Positions 1 through 11,577 of a DNA stretch of 64,000 nucleotides are shown in pieces; the stretch's first letter is position 1, and every line of letters starts with the position of its first letter. The stretch covers positions 4,092,001-4,156,000 of the forward strand of contig JAJKFH010000374.1 in NCBI GenBank assembly GCA_023333565.1. The letters are read 5' to 3'. The position numbers and the translations under genes are program-made. The notes below the pieces were generated by a model. That model was given only the letters and a program-made list of their open reading frames with translations. It had not been told where the DNA came from and did not search any database. Source of the stretch: Puffinus mauretanicus (Eukaryota; Chordata; Aves; Procellariiformes; Procellariidae).

Positions 1-934
1 GAGATGAGACTTCATTCTACAGCCCAGCTCTATCATTGTCCCAAGTGTAGGAGTCTCAATTAGACATACTATCTTTTAAAGGTGCTGCATATTCTTTTCA
101 GACCCCTGAACTATAACTTGAAGACTTCTGCTTGATGAAATTTTCCCATTTCTTTCCCAGTACAAAGAATCCACAGGCAAGGCAGTAATTGACCAGATCA
201 TCCTGTGACTAGTCGTTGTCGTCATTTGTTCAAAAGCAGTGTGAGGATTCATTGTCTGATTATAAACTGCTTTAATTAAATACAAATTACAGAGTTTTTA
301 ATATGTTTCTGGACTGGATGGACACTAGCATGTAATATCAGGTTTTTTGGGTGTGAATACTGTAATTAAAGTGTCATTTTCAACCCTAGAAGTTGCTGCA
401 TTTTAACAATTGCAACTAACACTACAACTCTACCTCACAGGCATATTTGATTGCTGATGTTTCCAAACACATTTTAATATCATTTGAAAAATGTAAAATA
501 ATGCAACGCATCTATTCATAATAATAAGTATATTATGGTGGCAAGTGTTCACTTTAAGCAAAAGCCTATTCAAGTTGGTTGAGAAAGTGGCATTCCTGCT
601 GCAGAGCTTGAAATAAATAATGTAGGGCCTTTGTATTAACTCTATAACTAATGGCTCTTGTCAGAGATCAGATTTCCTCATTACTTCTTTGGAAAAAGCT
701 TCATTAGGTTTTTAGGAATATGTGGCCAGAGACAACTGACATAGGTGTCTGATAACTAATAAACTTACAAAGTGGACCTGATCTGTGCTGTTTCTTCTTC
801 TGCAAAGGTGTGCTGAGGTCCAACTCGTCAGCAAATCAGTTTCTGTTATCTTTTCATCACAGCACTGGTGGGTCTTCCCCACATAGAGCTAATTCTTTAA
901 TAAGGTGAAGGAGGAAAAAGCCTGTGTTTCGGCA
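1..934. other. noncoding DNA, no feature recognised
   Basis: AT-rich sequence without a recognisable repeat or gene. A 69-codon minus-strand frame at 76-285 resembles no family I know and lies inside no convincing pair of splice sites. I treat the stretch as intronic or intergenic. Confidence 0.6.
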
Positions 935-1135
935 TAGGGCCGTGGTGTTCCTGAGGGGTCAGTGCTGGAGCTTATATTGCTTAATACCTTCACTAATAAC
1001 TGAGATGATAGGATGGAATAATCTTTCTCGTTAAGTTTGCAGGTAATACCAGATAGTGGGAGCAATTGGTGTGCCAAATGTCAGGGCTGCAACTTAAAGG
1101 ACTGTCATGACCTGGAGAAATGGGTTGCTAAAAGC
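935..1135 (+). mobile_element. Decayed CR1 LINE fragment (reverse transcriptase region)
   Basis: The stretch follows the usual CR1 order of landmarks. A GGGGTCAGTGCTGG motif near 955 is followed by a TTGCTTAATACCTTCACTAATAA-like segment, which corresponds to the 'FN-F-ND' region of the reverse transcriptase. Next come an AAGTTTGCAGGTAATACC segment near 1032, matching the 'KFADDT' region, and GACCTGGAGAAATGGG near 1110. Many substitutions and small indels break all frames, so it is an old dead copy. It is the same part of the element as the start of the better preserved copy at 5742 and lies in the same orientation. Downstream of about 1135 I can no longer follow the CR1 pattern. The identification rests on remembered family landmarks, not on an alignment. 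Confidence 0.7.
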
Positions 1136-3639
1136 ATTAGCCGCCCTAAACACTGGGTGGTCAGGGATGAATTGGGAATCTTGTTACCAACTGAGAATGG
1201 GGAAGCAATAGAGAGGCTAAAACATCCATTGCATTTGCTGCAGGTCCAGAGTAATTTTGCAAGAGTACAGGTTTGATGGTGTTCTCCACTGGTTGTCCTT
1301 GTTCCTATCGCCTGCCCAGTATCACATAAAAAATGTGAGGCTGCCAGTTTTATGGCATAAGGCAAATCCAAATCTTAACTACAGCACCCCTCTTTTTGCT
1401 TCTATACAGATGGCTTTATGAGGCTTGAAAGAATAAAATTTGAAACAGTCAAACCAAGCAAATCACATGTGGGTTTTGTTCTTTGGTTTTGTTTCCCCAT
1501 CAGAGGCAGCACAGAAGGTGGAGTAAGCTTGATGATCTCTAGGGGTTACATGGAAGTGCTCTGGTTTGCCAAATGTCAGTCTTTAATTTTTCAGGCAGTA
1601 GAAGGCAACTGCTTCCTTCACCCTAAATTTAAGATTAAGGGGTAATGACAGTGCGGTAGAATAAAAGTAAAGTTGTATTTGGAGGAGGTCATGCAATATG
1701 TGTCCTCTGAATGAGGCTGCCTCAAATCTGAAGGCAAGTTGCACCTCATGAGCATTATACCTTTAAAGCTCTCCATATGCGGAAAAACATCTCACAAAGT
1801 TTTACAGAGTGCAGTCTCCCCCATGCCTTTATTGTCTTCCTTTAGCAAAGAAGTATTTTCATTAGATACACCAACATTAGGTTGTCTCTGTTTCTGTCAC
1901 TTTATTTAGCTATTAGTTTCATCATGTCTTGCACACAGAGACTAGCGTATGACTAATGTGTAGATTGAGCTGGAGTCTTGGAAGTCTGATTTTGCCTGAA
2001 TTTTGGCTCCCTCTCCCTTTGCTTTGTTTTCATGTCTTGCTTGGATGTGTTCCAGAGCTGAAATACTTTCCCCTGAATGCTTTCAGGAGTCTGGAGGCAC
2101 CTGGAAGACTGCGGGTCTCCTTTTGAGATTATGTATTCTAGGGAGTAATCAGAGTTGAGGAATCATCCTGCTTCAGTGGCTGGCACCTTTACGTTGTTGT
2201 TTTCAGTTCTTTGTTATGGAGCTGGCCAACAGTACAATGTTAAAAGTTAACAATGTTGAGTGAAATAGATGTGTTAAATGGCCTCGATTGATTAGGGTTA
2301 TATTGTGCTTGGCCCTTTCCAAATGATAAATAAATTCTTTCAGAAACTGTCACAAATTCAAACTATATTTTTCTCATCTGTCACAGAATATGAATGAACC
2401 ATGCACTTCAAATGCAGCCACTCTGGCTTACAATACATCACTGAGCAGCCATTTTGTTTGCAAAAGCAAAGATTGAAGTCTTGTCAACTGCTACTCGCAA
2501 TAAAAAAAAATACATATTCTGATTTGGATTTGATGCGAGAAAAAGAAATTTAGTTTCAGCATGTAGGTCAAAACAAGGCAGGATGATCCATTCAGAGCCC
2601 GAGACAAATTTTGGGGAACATATTGCTTTATTATTAGCACTCCCATTTACTTTTTTACATCTAGGAATACCAATTTACTTTCTCTTTTTTTCTGGTTATC
2701 CATCATACAAAATAAAAGCGCTCTCCTTTTCTTGTCATTTTGTTGGAAACCACTGGGTGAAAAAGTCCAATAAAAGTACTGCATGTTCTTGCTGCAAGGA
2801 TTTTTCCTCCTCACAGTTTGTGTTTCAGTGTCCTGTCTATGTCTCTGGAACAATGTACCTTTTCAGCTCTCCTGAAAATTGGACCGGTAATCTGATCTTC
2901 AATTTGTATAGCTGTAATATTGGAATAATATTACTATAAGCTCTTTGTGAAGTGCCTTGTAAGGGAAAGGAATATGATGGCCTATGACAGCTCATATGGC
3001 AAAAAGGGTTATGTGGTGCTAAATGAGTGTTCCACATCTTAAAATTTGGCTTTAGTAGTCATGAGTTGGAAATCCAACCTAAAGAAAAGCTACATGATGA
3101 AACATAAATAGCCTTTCTGCGCAGATTGTTTTATGGAACTGCTGGCAGAGAAGTGCTGTAAACAGCAAGAAATTATTCTAGGCTTTTCCTCGTGTCCTTT
3201 GGATTTGAAGACCTCTCTCTTTCTTCTGTGGATAATTGTTTATTTGTTCAGTAGACTGAACTGTACACTTGGAGGCATTTCCACAGAAATCGTTATCTTT
3301 TCAGACTGCAAGGCCACACTAGCTACTCCCAATTGCCATCATCTCAAAGTTGTGTCCTACCCTAAGCAGCCGCTTTAGAGCCAGTTGGCAGAATCTGGCC
3401 ACCCTTCAATTTGTGCTTTTTAATGAGGCAACCCTTTGTGTCTTTAGTGCTGCTTGTGGGTATGCTTTAGGTCCCAGCAAAATCTGTGAGCTCTTTGAAT
3501 GGTCATCACATTGAATTTTTCTCTGGCAGCATGATGGCTTGATATGTTGCTCCTGTGTTAAGACAGATGTGGTGTTACAGTGTGGTAGAGGGAGGACCCT
3601 GTTCTGACAGGCAGAAGTGCTAGCCTTAACTGCTGGTGG
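1136..3639. other. noncoding DNA, no feature recognised
   Basis: Only short chance frames occur here, the longest 118 codons at 2583-2939 on the plus strand, rich in Phe, Ser and Cys as expected from T-rich noncoding DNA. No repeat family was recognised. The sequence is T-rich on the plus strand. Confidence 0.55.
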
Positions 3640-3780
3640 TTGGCACTGTCCATGCTAATAATAGCTCTCATTTGTCTAGCACCTTTACTGGAAGAGAGCC
3701 TGAAGCAATTTATGAGCTGTACTCAAGCAATGTATCCACCTCTGGGTTGAAATGAGACAGATGTGTGGTGGTGCACAACA
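3640..3780 (-). mobile_element. Possible MIR-like SINE relic
   Basis: The order AATAATAGCTCTCATTTGTC, TAGCACCTTTACTGG, GAAGCAATTTATGAGC, then a TATCC-ACCTC-GGGT-GAAATGAGACAG stretch resembles the 3' half of a MIR/CORE-SINE read on the minus strand ('TAGCACTTT...CAAAGCACTTTAC...TATCCCCATTTTACAGATG...'). Divergence is high and the edges are guesses. Confidence 0.35.
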
Positions 3781-5741
3781 AAGCTACATGGGTTTCAGAT
3801 AAAATGAACCTTGGATAATTATTAAAAGCTACTGGGTGAATGACAGGCTTATTGTTACATGGAGGAATAGACTCTGATGGCCATTGGATTCTCTTTAGTC
3901 CATATAGGCACAATCAGATATCCATCATGTTGCGTGAGGGAGGATTAACTTTGTTTTTCCAAAACTCCTGGTGGATGTACATTGCCTCATTGAAAGGGAG
4001 GTCAAAAACAGAGTGCACCTTAGACTTTTCATTGGGAAATTGCCCTTTTTTAGTGTATCTACATGGAGGCAAAATCAGGGTCTACAAACTATTCCAGTGT
4101 TTCATCATTCTTCAGCCCAAAGGCAAGTGATGCCTCCCTTTGAAAAGGGCATCTGAGGCAAAGACAAAATCCAAAAACAGACTCAAAGAATTTGGTTTAA
4201 TGGTGATTTGGCATTTTCAATTATTTCTTTCCTGAGAGCTCCACTAATGTTTGTTCCACAGATCCTAGCTCCTGGGAGGAGCCCAGAGCCACTTTTGGGC
4301 AAAAGCTCATGTAATCAGAGCATTTAACAGGAATGCAGCAGCTGGGCACACCCTCAGTTCTAAGGCTGATAAGTTTTAGAAATTTATCTGCTGGAGCTTT
4401 TTCTACACAGATCTTTTGGATTGTGGGCAGGTGGGAGCTTGTTCAATGTGTTAAGCATCTACGCTACAGGTATCGAGGTGTATTTAATGGGAGCTGTCTG
4501 TCAATGGTGAAATGCACGAATAGAATAAGTGCTAGATGAATATGTGAACTGAAGCTGATATACACCAAAACCCTCTGAGCAATTATATAGCTGTAGGTTA
4601 AAATAATATTAATCAAGCTCAGCAGGAACTGCCTCTCCTAAGCAGAGTTTCTACATGTAAATAATCGTCTACATCTTACTTGCACTTTATCATTCATGCC
4701 ATCCTGATTTGAAAGTCTCTATTCAGAGGAGGGAGGGATAAAAGGAGGATTTTAGGGTACTGTGCATTAGGAAATACTCAGTATTTCATCACTGTAGGAT
4801 AGCTGGATTTTTTTTGTTGTTAGGAGACTGGAGTCATGGCATGTGGAGGACTGCTGAAGCACCTGTGGTTCTAGGGCTCCATCACCTTTTTCAGGGTCTT
4901 GAGCTGAAAGACATAGAAAACACTTCTGTTTTTTCAAGTGCACAAAGTGTGTGGAACCTTCTCTGTTGCTATTTTTCATTTCCAATTTTCTCTGTAGGCA
5001 GAGCTCTCTCCTTTCTCTGATTGCTCTGCATGTCAAACAGGGTCTCTTTTATTGCTTCCTAGTGTGGCTTTGTAGCACTTTTATAGCTTTAGGGAGGATG
5101 ATTTTCTTTCTGAAGTCCCTCTATCTTTCCACAGCCCTTGATGGTAGCATCTGAGCTCCTTTTGTTCTTCCTTTCACAGAGCAGAGGAGAGGAGGATGGG
5201 ACAACTGCGCCTGTACCATTGGTACAGGGGATTTAGGAAAGAAATTCCTGACAAACACTCACTGGTGAGGAAGAGAAACATATGCTTCCACCCATGCAAG
5301 ACAGTGCAGAATGAATGCCCTGTGACAACTGCAGTTCTCATCTGTTTCAGGTGGATGGAGATATGCTGTTTGGAATCAGATTTGCTCAGGTGTTAGTGAC
5401 CTCCTGCCTGTATAGACTCCACCAAGATTGTAATTACTGTACTGCTGTAAAATCATTAAATTTCTTTCACCTAAGCAATAAAAGCCAGTGTGAGATAGAG
5501 GACAAGGTGCTTTGGAAAAGACAAACAAACAAGAAACCAAACAACAAAACAGTTCTGTCCTGAAAGGTGTTTAATGTTGGGGAAGAAGGTAGGAGGGGGT
5601 GTTTGCTGCATGTCGCAGGGGTCAGTAAAGTGAGAGTGAGTGTCTGGCTTAGTGAATAGCAAGTCACTCCTGGCTGGTCCAGAGAGAAAATGTGTTGCCA
5701 CAGTTGAGTTGCTCAATATCCATACTCTCAACTTTCTGTTC
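3781..5741. other. noncoding DNA upstream of the CR1 copy
   Basis: No gene or repeat is recognised. One acceptor-like site ending in TCTGTTTCAG just before 5350 is followed by 39 open nucleotides and a weak GTGTTA donor. This is most likely chance. Confidence 0.5.
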
Positions 5742-6630
5742 AGCTGAATCCCTACTGTTTAATATCTTCATTAATGACATAGACAGCGGGATCCGAGTGC
5801 ACCTTCAGCAAGTTTGCAGATGACACCAAGCTGAGTGGTGCGGTCGACATGGCTGAGGGACGGGATGCCATCCAGAGGGACCTGGACAAGCTCAAGAAGT
5901 GGGCCTATGTGAACCTCATGAGGTTCAACAAGGCCAAGTGCAAGGTCCTGCACCCAGGTCGGGGCAACCCCCGAAATCAGTACAGGCTGGGGGATGAAGG
6001 GATTGAGAGCAGCCCTGACGAGAAGGGCTTGGGGGTACTGGTGGATGAGCCAGTTGGTGGTTGGACATGAGCCAACAATGTGCGCTCGCAGCCCAGAAGG
6101 CCAACCGTATCCTGGGCTGCATCAAAAGAAGCGTGGCCAGCAGGTTGAGGGAGGTGATTCTGCCCCTCTACTCCGCTCTGGTGAGACCCCACCTGCAGTA
6201 CTGCCTCCAGCTCTGGAGCCCTCAGCACAGGAAAGACATGGACCTGTTGGAGCGGGTCCAGAGGAGGGCCATGAAAATGATCAGGGGGATGGAACGCCTC
6301 TCCTATGAAGAAAGGCTGAGAGAGTTGGGGTTATTCAGCCTGGAGAAGAGAAGGCTTCGGGAAGACCTTATTGTGGCCTTTCAGTACTTAGAGGGGGCTT
6401 ATAAGAAAGATGAGGACAAACTTTTTAGCTGGGCCTGTTGCGACAGGACAAGGGGGAATGGTTTTAAATCTACCCTGAAAGAGGGTAGATTCAGACTAGA
6501 TATAAGGAAGAAATTTTTTGTGATGAGGGTGGTGAAACACTGGCACAGGTTGCCCAGGGAGGTGGTGGATGCCCCATCCCTGGCAACATTCAAGATCAGG
6601 TTGGACGGGGCTCTGAGCAACCTGATCTAG
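5742..6630 (+). pseudogene. CR1 ORF2 reverse transcriptase C-terminal remnant (frameshifted)
   Basis: CR1 ORF2 encodes an endonuclease-reverse transcriptase that copies the element into the genome; only its C-terminal third is here. The FADD metal-binding motif lies at 5813-5824 (TTT GCA GAT GAC). A probable extra C near 5792 shifts the frame just before it. The frame from about 5813 then stays open to a stop at 6070. A second disruption near 6050-6061 adds about 8 bases relative to the expected 'VDEKLDMS' region. The following frame starts at Met 6061 and runs 189 codons to a TAG at 6628-6630. That segment carries the usual family order: a '[13 protein letters not shown]' stretch, a 'CIKRSVASR' stretch, '[13 protein letters not shown]', '[14 protein letters not shown]', '[13 protein letters not shown]' and a '[13 protein letters not shown]' C-terminus. 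It is a dead mobile-element gene, not a host gene. Confidence 0.93.
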
Positions 6631-6713
6631 TTGAAGATGTCCCTGCCCACAGCAGGGGGGTTGGACTAGGTGACCTTTAAAGGTCGCTTCCAACCCAAAG
6701 TATTCTATGATTT
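5742..6713 (+). mobile_element. CR1 LINE, 5'-truncated, 3' end intact
   Basis: This is the 3' kilobase of a CR1-family non-LTR retrotransposon. It begins in the middle of the reverse transcriptase (TTTAATATCTTCATTAATGA near 5758) and runs through the FADD catalytic motif, the C-terminal part of ORF2 and a short 3' UTR. It ends in the CR1 terminus, with CAACCC followed by TATTCTATGAT at about 6692-6711. Such 5' truncation is usual for CR1, which copies from the RNA 3' end. Its GC and CpG content is higher than in the flanks and all parts align readily to the family pattern, so it is much younger than the relic at 935. The coding frame is broken at least twice, so it cannot make a working enzyme. 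No target-site duplication is evident, as is typical for CR1. Confidence 0.97.
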
Positions 6714-9700
6714 TGTTCACCTGCTTCATTGCTAGTGATGGTAATGTCCTTACACTTTTTTTAAAGGCCCTGGCATAAGCTGCTGAAGATCTGGGCTTTC
6801 TCGAGCCTTTTTATCTCCAAGTGAAGATGAAAATGAAGTACTGGACTCAGGCTCATTGCTCAGGGCTCTCAGCATCAAAATGGAAAGCATCCTGGAACCA
6901 AAAGTTTCCAGCAAGACTAATTTCTTCTCTTAATTCTTTTGCCATAAATGCGGAACTGCTGTTTCTCTTTTGAGGAATATATCCCTGATCAGTAAAACTG
7001 AGGCAGCATAAAACTTACGTGTGAGAGGAGACTTAGATACTTTAACTTGCTGTTTCAAGAAGCTTATTTTCATCTTCATTTTTAGAAGAGACTTTGAAAG
7101 TGAGGTGAGTAAAATACAAATGCCACAGCATTTGGTGGTGGTAGTGTGGAAGTTGTATTACAGCAGTAGAAAAAGGGTTTTCTAAGGACACATCTCCTGA
7201 GATGTTCTGAGTGGAGAGAAAGCCCTCAGAAGTTCCAGGATAGATTATTGTGGACATGTTTTTCTCTGTGTGACTATCCATACAGAGAGAGAAGAATGGT
7301 AGGCTGGCTGGTTCAAATAGAACTGGTTTGAGGCTCCAAAAGGACATTCAGAGTTAGCTCTGGTACCAAAGATGTTTTGCAAATGTTCCTAGTGCGTGGC
7401 CCTAGGTTAGGGTTGTCTGTAGGCTTTTCATTTTAGTTCTGTACACGGTACACCCAGTGCCGACGTGAGTGGTAAGATGGATGGCTATTTATTTCAGCTT
7501 ACCAGAGCTAATCCATCATGGTGCATGTAGCAATTGCATTTCTGCACTCCAAAAAGCTTTTACTTCTAGAGATGAAATAAATAAATAAATCGCTGTAAGG
7601 AGCTCTCTTCCTCAGTCTTTCGGTTCCTTCTCCTTGCCTGCTGTGTAATTAGTATGTTTGTTTATTTTGGTAAATATCCATAATTTGAAAACAGCTTTAT
7701 TTAGCCCTTAGCCCACTGCAGACATGAAGTGACTGATAGCAGCATTGTTCTGGCATGCCAGGAAATAAAATCAAGATTTCTTTTTGATCCCTTGATTAAT
7801 TGCAAACAAATATTTTCATTCCTGTGGATCAGCAAGGACATCGCTTCAGGATGGAAAGGTGCGACCTTTGCTAGTTCCTATTAGTACCTTTCCGTTGGAA
7901 TTGATTATTTTTTTTCTTTTTTGATGTTTCAGCAAAATAGATGAAATGATGTTTAATACTTCATCACCTGAGGTTCTGTCTGTACTCATTAATAATTCAA
8001 TGAGTCTACCCACCCCTTATCCCCTCTAGTTTCTTTATAACATTCTGCTTATATTTCCAGAAATGTTTGTTTGGTTTTTTGTTTATATTGAACATAAAAG
8101 CTTTATCTAAGATATTTAGTCGATCATCTTTGGCTCAATTGCTTCTTTTAATTCCAGAGATGGCACAGTACCCACCGTCTACTTGTGTATGCTACTGTAC
8201 AAGACCAAACCATTTTGTACTCTTTCCTATATCATTGGTTAGTTAGGTGAGTTTGGTTTTTTTAAAAAAAATTCCTAAGCCTAACACTTTAGTTTCAGTT
8301 GATTTTCTAAGAAAAAACTCCTGAGGGCTATTTTTTCAAAATTAAATGACAGTATGGGGAGAAAACAAAAAGAATGCCGTCGTCTTTCTTTAATACTTCA
8401 TGGTACCCATTTTTATAAATGATTATGAAGGTTGGAGCTAGGTTAAGACATTGGGGCCTGAGCCCTTTCTATTTAGAAGAGCTGGGAGAGGGGGCACCAC
8501 TACATTTAAAGAGCACAAGTATGTTTTTAGTGGCTACTGAGATTTTACTGTACATCTGAAGGACTACTACTATTGAATCGTTGTCCTTTCCAAAGAAAAA
8601 TAGCATTCATTTTCGTCAATCGTCTTGGATATTCCTAGGAGGTGCTCTCACCCAAACGTTCTATAGAATGAGACAGCTTACATTTGAAGTGCTACATCAC
8701 AGCAAGAAGTGTAAGCATCACAATCTGAGGTAGACTTACCGTAGGCCAAGAATGGTGGGGGAGGAGCAGAAGAAAAGTAATTTCAGCTCACTTGAGATAC
8801 AAGGGAGAAAAAAGGAAAAAATACCACACACCCCAGAAATTACATGCTTTCCTGCTTTCCAGAGAACCTGCCCATAACTTAAGATTGTTTGGGTTATTTG
8901 TAGCTTTGCTGCCTTCCTTCCTTTCCAGTTAATTATTCATGCATTTGGTACCAGCAGACGAGTTTTGTTTTCCTTTAGGTGTAATTAGAGCAATCAAAGG
9001 GTTTGTAATATTGTAATGAAAATGTACTTTTATTCTTTCTTCCCCCTCTCTCCCTCCCTCCCTTTCTTTTCTGTCTCTCTTCCTCCCTTTTCTTTTTGCT
9101 GATGTCTGTCATCTGACCACTGTCTGTTCACCAGGCCTTCTGTCCTTCTAATTTTTTTTCCTATTCGTTTAAACTATGTCTCTTTTTTTTTTTCTTTTTG
9201 TGCAGTTACCAGTTTAAGAACCCATCTGAAGACAAACTTCTAGACCGCAGGTTTTCTGAATTCTTGGAGGGAAAATTGGCCTTGTCATAATAGCTATTGA
9301 CGGTGCTAATTCTGAAATGAGCAAAATTAAATTGCACCCTTGAGGGCAATCATTTGTATACAATGTGTTTGAACAGAAGGACAGCAGAGGGAGAGGTGAC
9401 AACACAGGTGAATTTTTAATGTGGCTGATCTTTGCATGTTGTGGTACGCGGTGAGAAAAGATTTCCTTCATGTTCAGCCAGCCAAAGATTGTGTTAGGGT
9501 TTGGGATTTTTTTGTTATCTTCCTCCCCCCGCTCCCCTCCCCGGTGTGGCTTCTGGATCAAGACAGGAATTTAATTCTCCTTTGATAAACTGCCATTATT
9601 TACCTTGGGTTTTGCATCAAACAGACCTACTAGGTCACCTTTTTTGTTTTAAATCAGTGTGTCCTAGTGTTTAGACATATACATATATTTTCTTGCAAAT

Positions 9701-11049
9701 GTGTATACACATACATACATGTACATGTGTACAAATGCATTTCTGGATCAGCTGAAGCTTCCTTGTTTCCTTGCATGTATCAGAGCCATTCAGAGATTTT
9801 GCACAATTTATTCAGTACATCACAGTACTTCTTTTGGGGGCTGTTTGAGATGATCTGTGCACTGGAGCGTAGCAAGTGAATCATCACGGAACAAGATTCT
9901 CAGTAACCAGCAGTGACAAAAAGTAGTCCATAAGTAAAGACAATTTTGGCTAACCACTCTCTGCATCTTCTTAAGCCAGCTGCTGATGGGCTTCTCTTTT
10001 TGATTTTGTTGACGCTATTATTATTTGTGTGATACTGTTGATAAACTTCCAAAGAGATTGTATTCATCAGTACTCATAGGATTCTTAGCTGGTCAAGGCA
10101 AGAGTTGCTTAACGGATGGGGAGCACACAGTTGTAAGAGGTGGCCCTCTGCGGCTTTGGTCTCTGGGTGGAAGTATAGCTAGTCCTGCCAAACGTCTGAC
10201 TGATTCCTCGTAGACGTTAGTGTGGGTAAGGTCTTTGAGAGAATATAAATCATGAGAGGGCAGTAATTTGGTAATGGCTCTTCAAATGGAAAAGCCTTGT
10301 TGATGAGGGGGAGGAAGAGTTGGCCTCTTGACAGGATGATTTTGGAGTCCCAACCTTCCACATTGTTTTCTCCTTTCCCCAGCTGGTAGAGCTGATCAGC
10401 GCCAGTCTCAGCGCTGAGTGGCAGTAGCAACTCTCAGCACTCTTTGGCTGTAGCCTGTGCAACTCTAGCAGTAGGGAAAAAGCCTGTGTTACAGACAGTG
10501 TGAGCACCGGCTTCCTGTACCAGGTTCACAGATGGAGAAAACAAGGAGGTGCCAAATGTGAGAGTTCTGACTTGGGCAGGCAGAGCTATTGAAAGGACTG
10601 ATGGTGAGGAACCAGCTTCAAGGGATTTTTTCCTCAATAGCAGTGTAAGCCAATTTCCATGTATGAAATCCTCTTTCCGTCAAAGATGGCATTTAAAAAA
10701 AAAGAAAAAAGTGTTTTGTTCTGGTTTTCACTGTTTTTCTTGATATCTGTATACTGCACACTGTACTGAACACCAGAGATGCTTCTGCTCTTCTCCATCT
10801 ATGCAGACACCATTATATCATCCTGGAGGGGAGAAGCATGATTACTCTGATTTTTCGTGTATGAGAAATGACAGGGCTTGTCATGTCCAGAAAGCAGCAG
10901 CGGGCAAGGGTCTGCTGGTGAACATTAGCTCATTTCTTCCTCCTGACAGCCTACCAGTGCTGCCAGGGGCTAGCAAAGGTAAATGAATACGGCAGTAATA
11001 ACTCTTTCTAGCAGTATAGCTAGATCATGCACTCAGTGTGGCAGGTGCA
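6714..11049. other. noncoding DNA between the CR1 copy and the solo LTR
   Basis: No gene is recognised. It contains an (AAAT)n-like run near 7574, a polypyrimidine tract at 9028-9098, and a TAATTA/TCAAAGG-containing AT-rich patch near 8930-9000 that could be a regulatory element but has no proof. Confidence 0.5.
9028..9098. repeat. Polypyrimidine tract
   Basis: About 70 bases are almost entirely C and T on the plus strand, with clusters of CTCCCTCC and TTTCTTTT and only rare purine interruptions. A second T-rich run ending in TTTTTGTGCAG follows at about 9180-9206. This is a simple low-complexity sequence. Confidence 0.8.
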
Positions 11050-11055
11050 CCTGCC
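11050..11055. repeat. Left copy of probable target-site duplication
   Basis: CCTGCC here matches 11572-11577 at the other end of the LTR. Confidence 0.6.
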
Positions 11056-11245
11056 CTGAAGAAAGACTGGGGGCATCAGGACCGCAGCATCCTTACTTTT
11101 CACGCCCTTACTTTCGTGCCTTTACGGTGGCGAGTGCGGACGGTCACATACAACTTTGGGTGTCATGTGTACACCTCGGGCGAGGAGTAAGAAAGTTAAG
11201 GCCCTCAGCCAATTAGAACTGACCACAGGTCAGATTCGACTTGGG

Positions 11246-11252
11246 TATAAAT
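11246..11252 (+). promoter_or_regulatory. LTR TATA box
   Basis: TATAAAT lies within GGGTATAAATGG, about 190 bp into the LTR. Transcription would start near 11275. The motif is intact; activity is unknown. Confidence 0.7.
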
Positions 11253-11545
11253 GGAGCCCCACCAGAAGGCAAGTTGAGTCGGTCCTCCTCGGAGCAGCGA
11301 GTCTGTAGTCGGGGACTCTCCCCTTGGGCCAGGACACTGCCCAAGGAAACTCCTCGAGGTTGAGAGCCCTCATCTTATAGGTGAGTGATTGTGCACATTT
11401 TGGATCCTCATTTCTAAAGCTGGTTGTGCAGTATTAATTCCTCATACACCATCCTGAACCTGTGGTTTACTGACATTGTTGGAGTGTTGAACGATTTTGA
11501 TGAGCCTCATTTCTAGTTAGTTTTCTGCTAAACGATTTTCATTTA

Positions 11546-11551
11546 AATAAA
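11546..11551 (+). terminator. LTR poly(A) signal
   Basis: AATAAA, followed by a T-rich stretch, lies about 20 bp before the LTR end. Confidence 0.7.
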
Positions 11552-11571
11552 GTTTATTTTTGAATCTATCA

Positions 11572-11577
11572 CCTGCC
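11572..11577. repeat. Right copy of probable target-site duplication
   Basis: CCTGCC directly follows the terminal CA of the LTR and matches 11050-11055. Confidence 0.6.

Larger units (their letters stand above)
11056..11571 (+). mobile_element. Solo LTR of an endogenous retrovirus
   Basis: A segment of about 515 bp has LTR architecture. It starts at (C)TGAAGAAAGACTG, carries a TATA box at 11246-11252, a GC- and CpG-richer leader after it, and a poly(A) signal AATAAA at 11546-11551. It ends in ATCA at 11571. The 6-mer CCTGCC stands directly outside both ends (11050-11055 and 11572-11577), as expected for a target-site duplication made by an integrase. One extra C separates the left copy from the TG terminus. 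No internal retroviral sequence or second LTR lies next to it, so it is a solo LTR left by recombination. The long spacing from TATA box to poly(A) signal (about 300 bp) and the general layout resemble avian ERVL-type LTRs. I do not name a family. Confidence 0.8.

Noticed and set aside
5340..5394. 39-nt microexon-like segment after TCTGTTTCAG
   Set aside because: The donor GTGTTA is weak and the length gives little information; chance is the better explanation.
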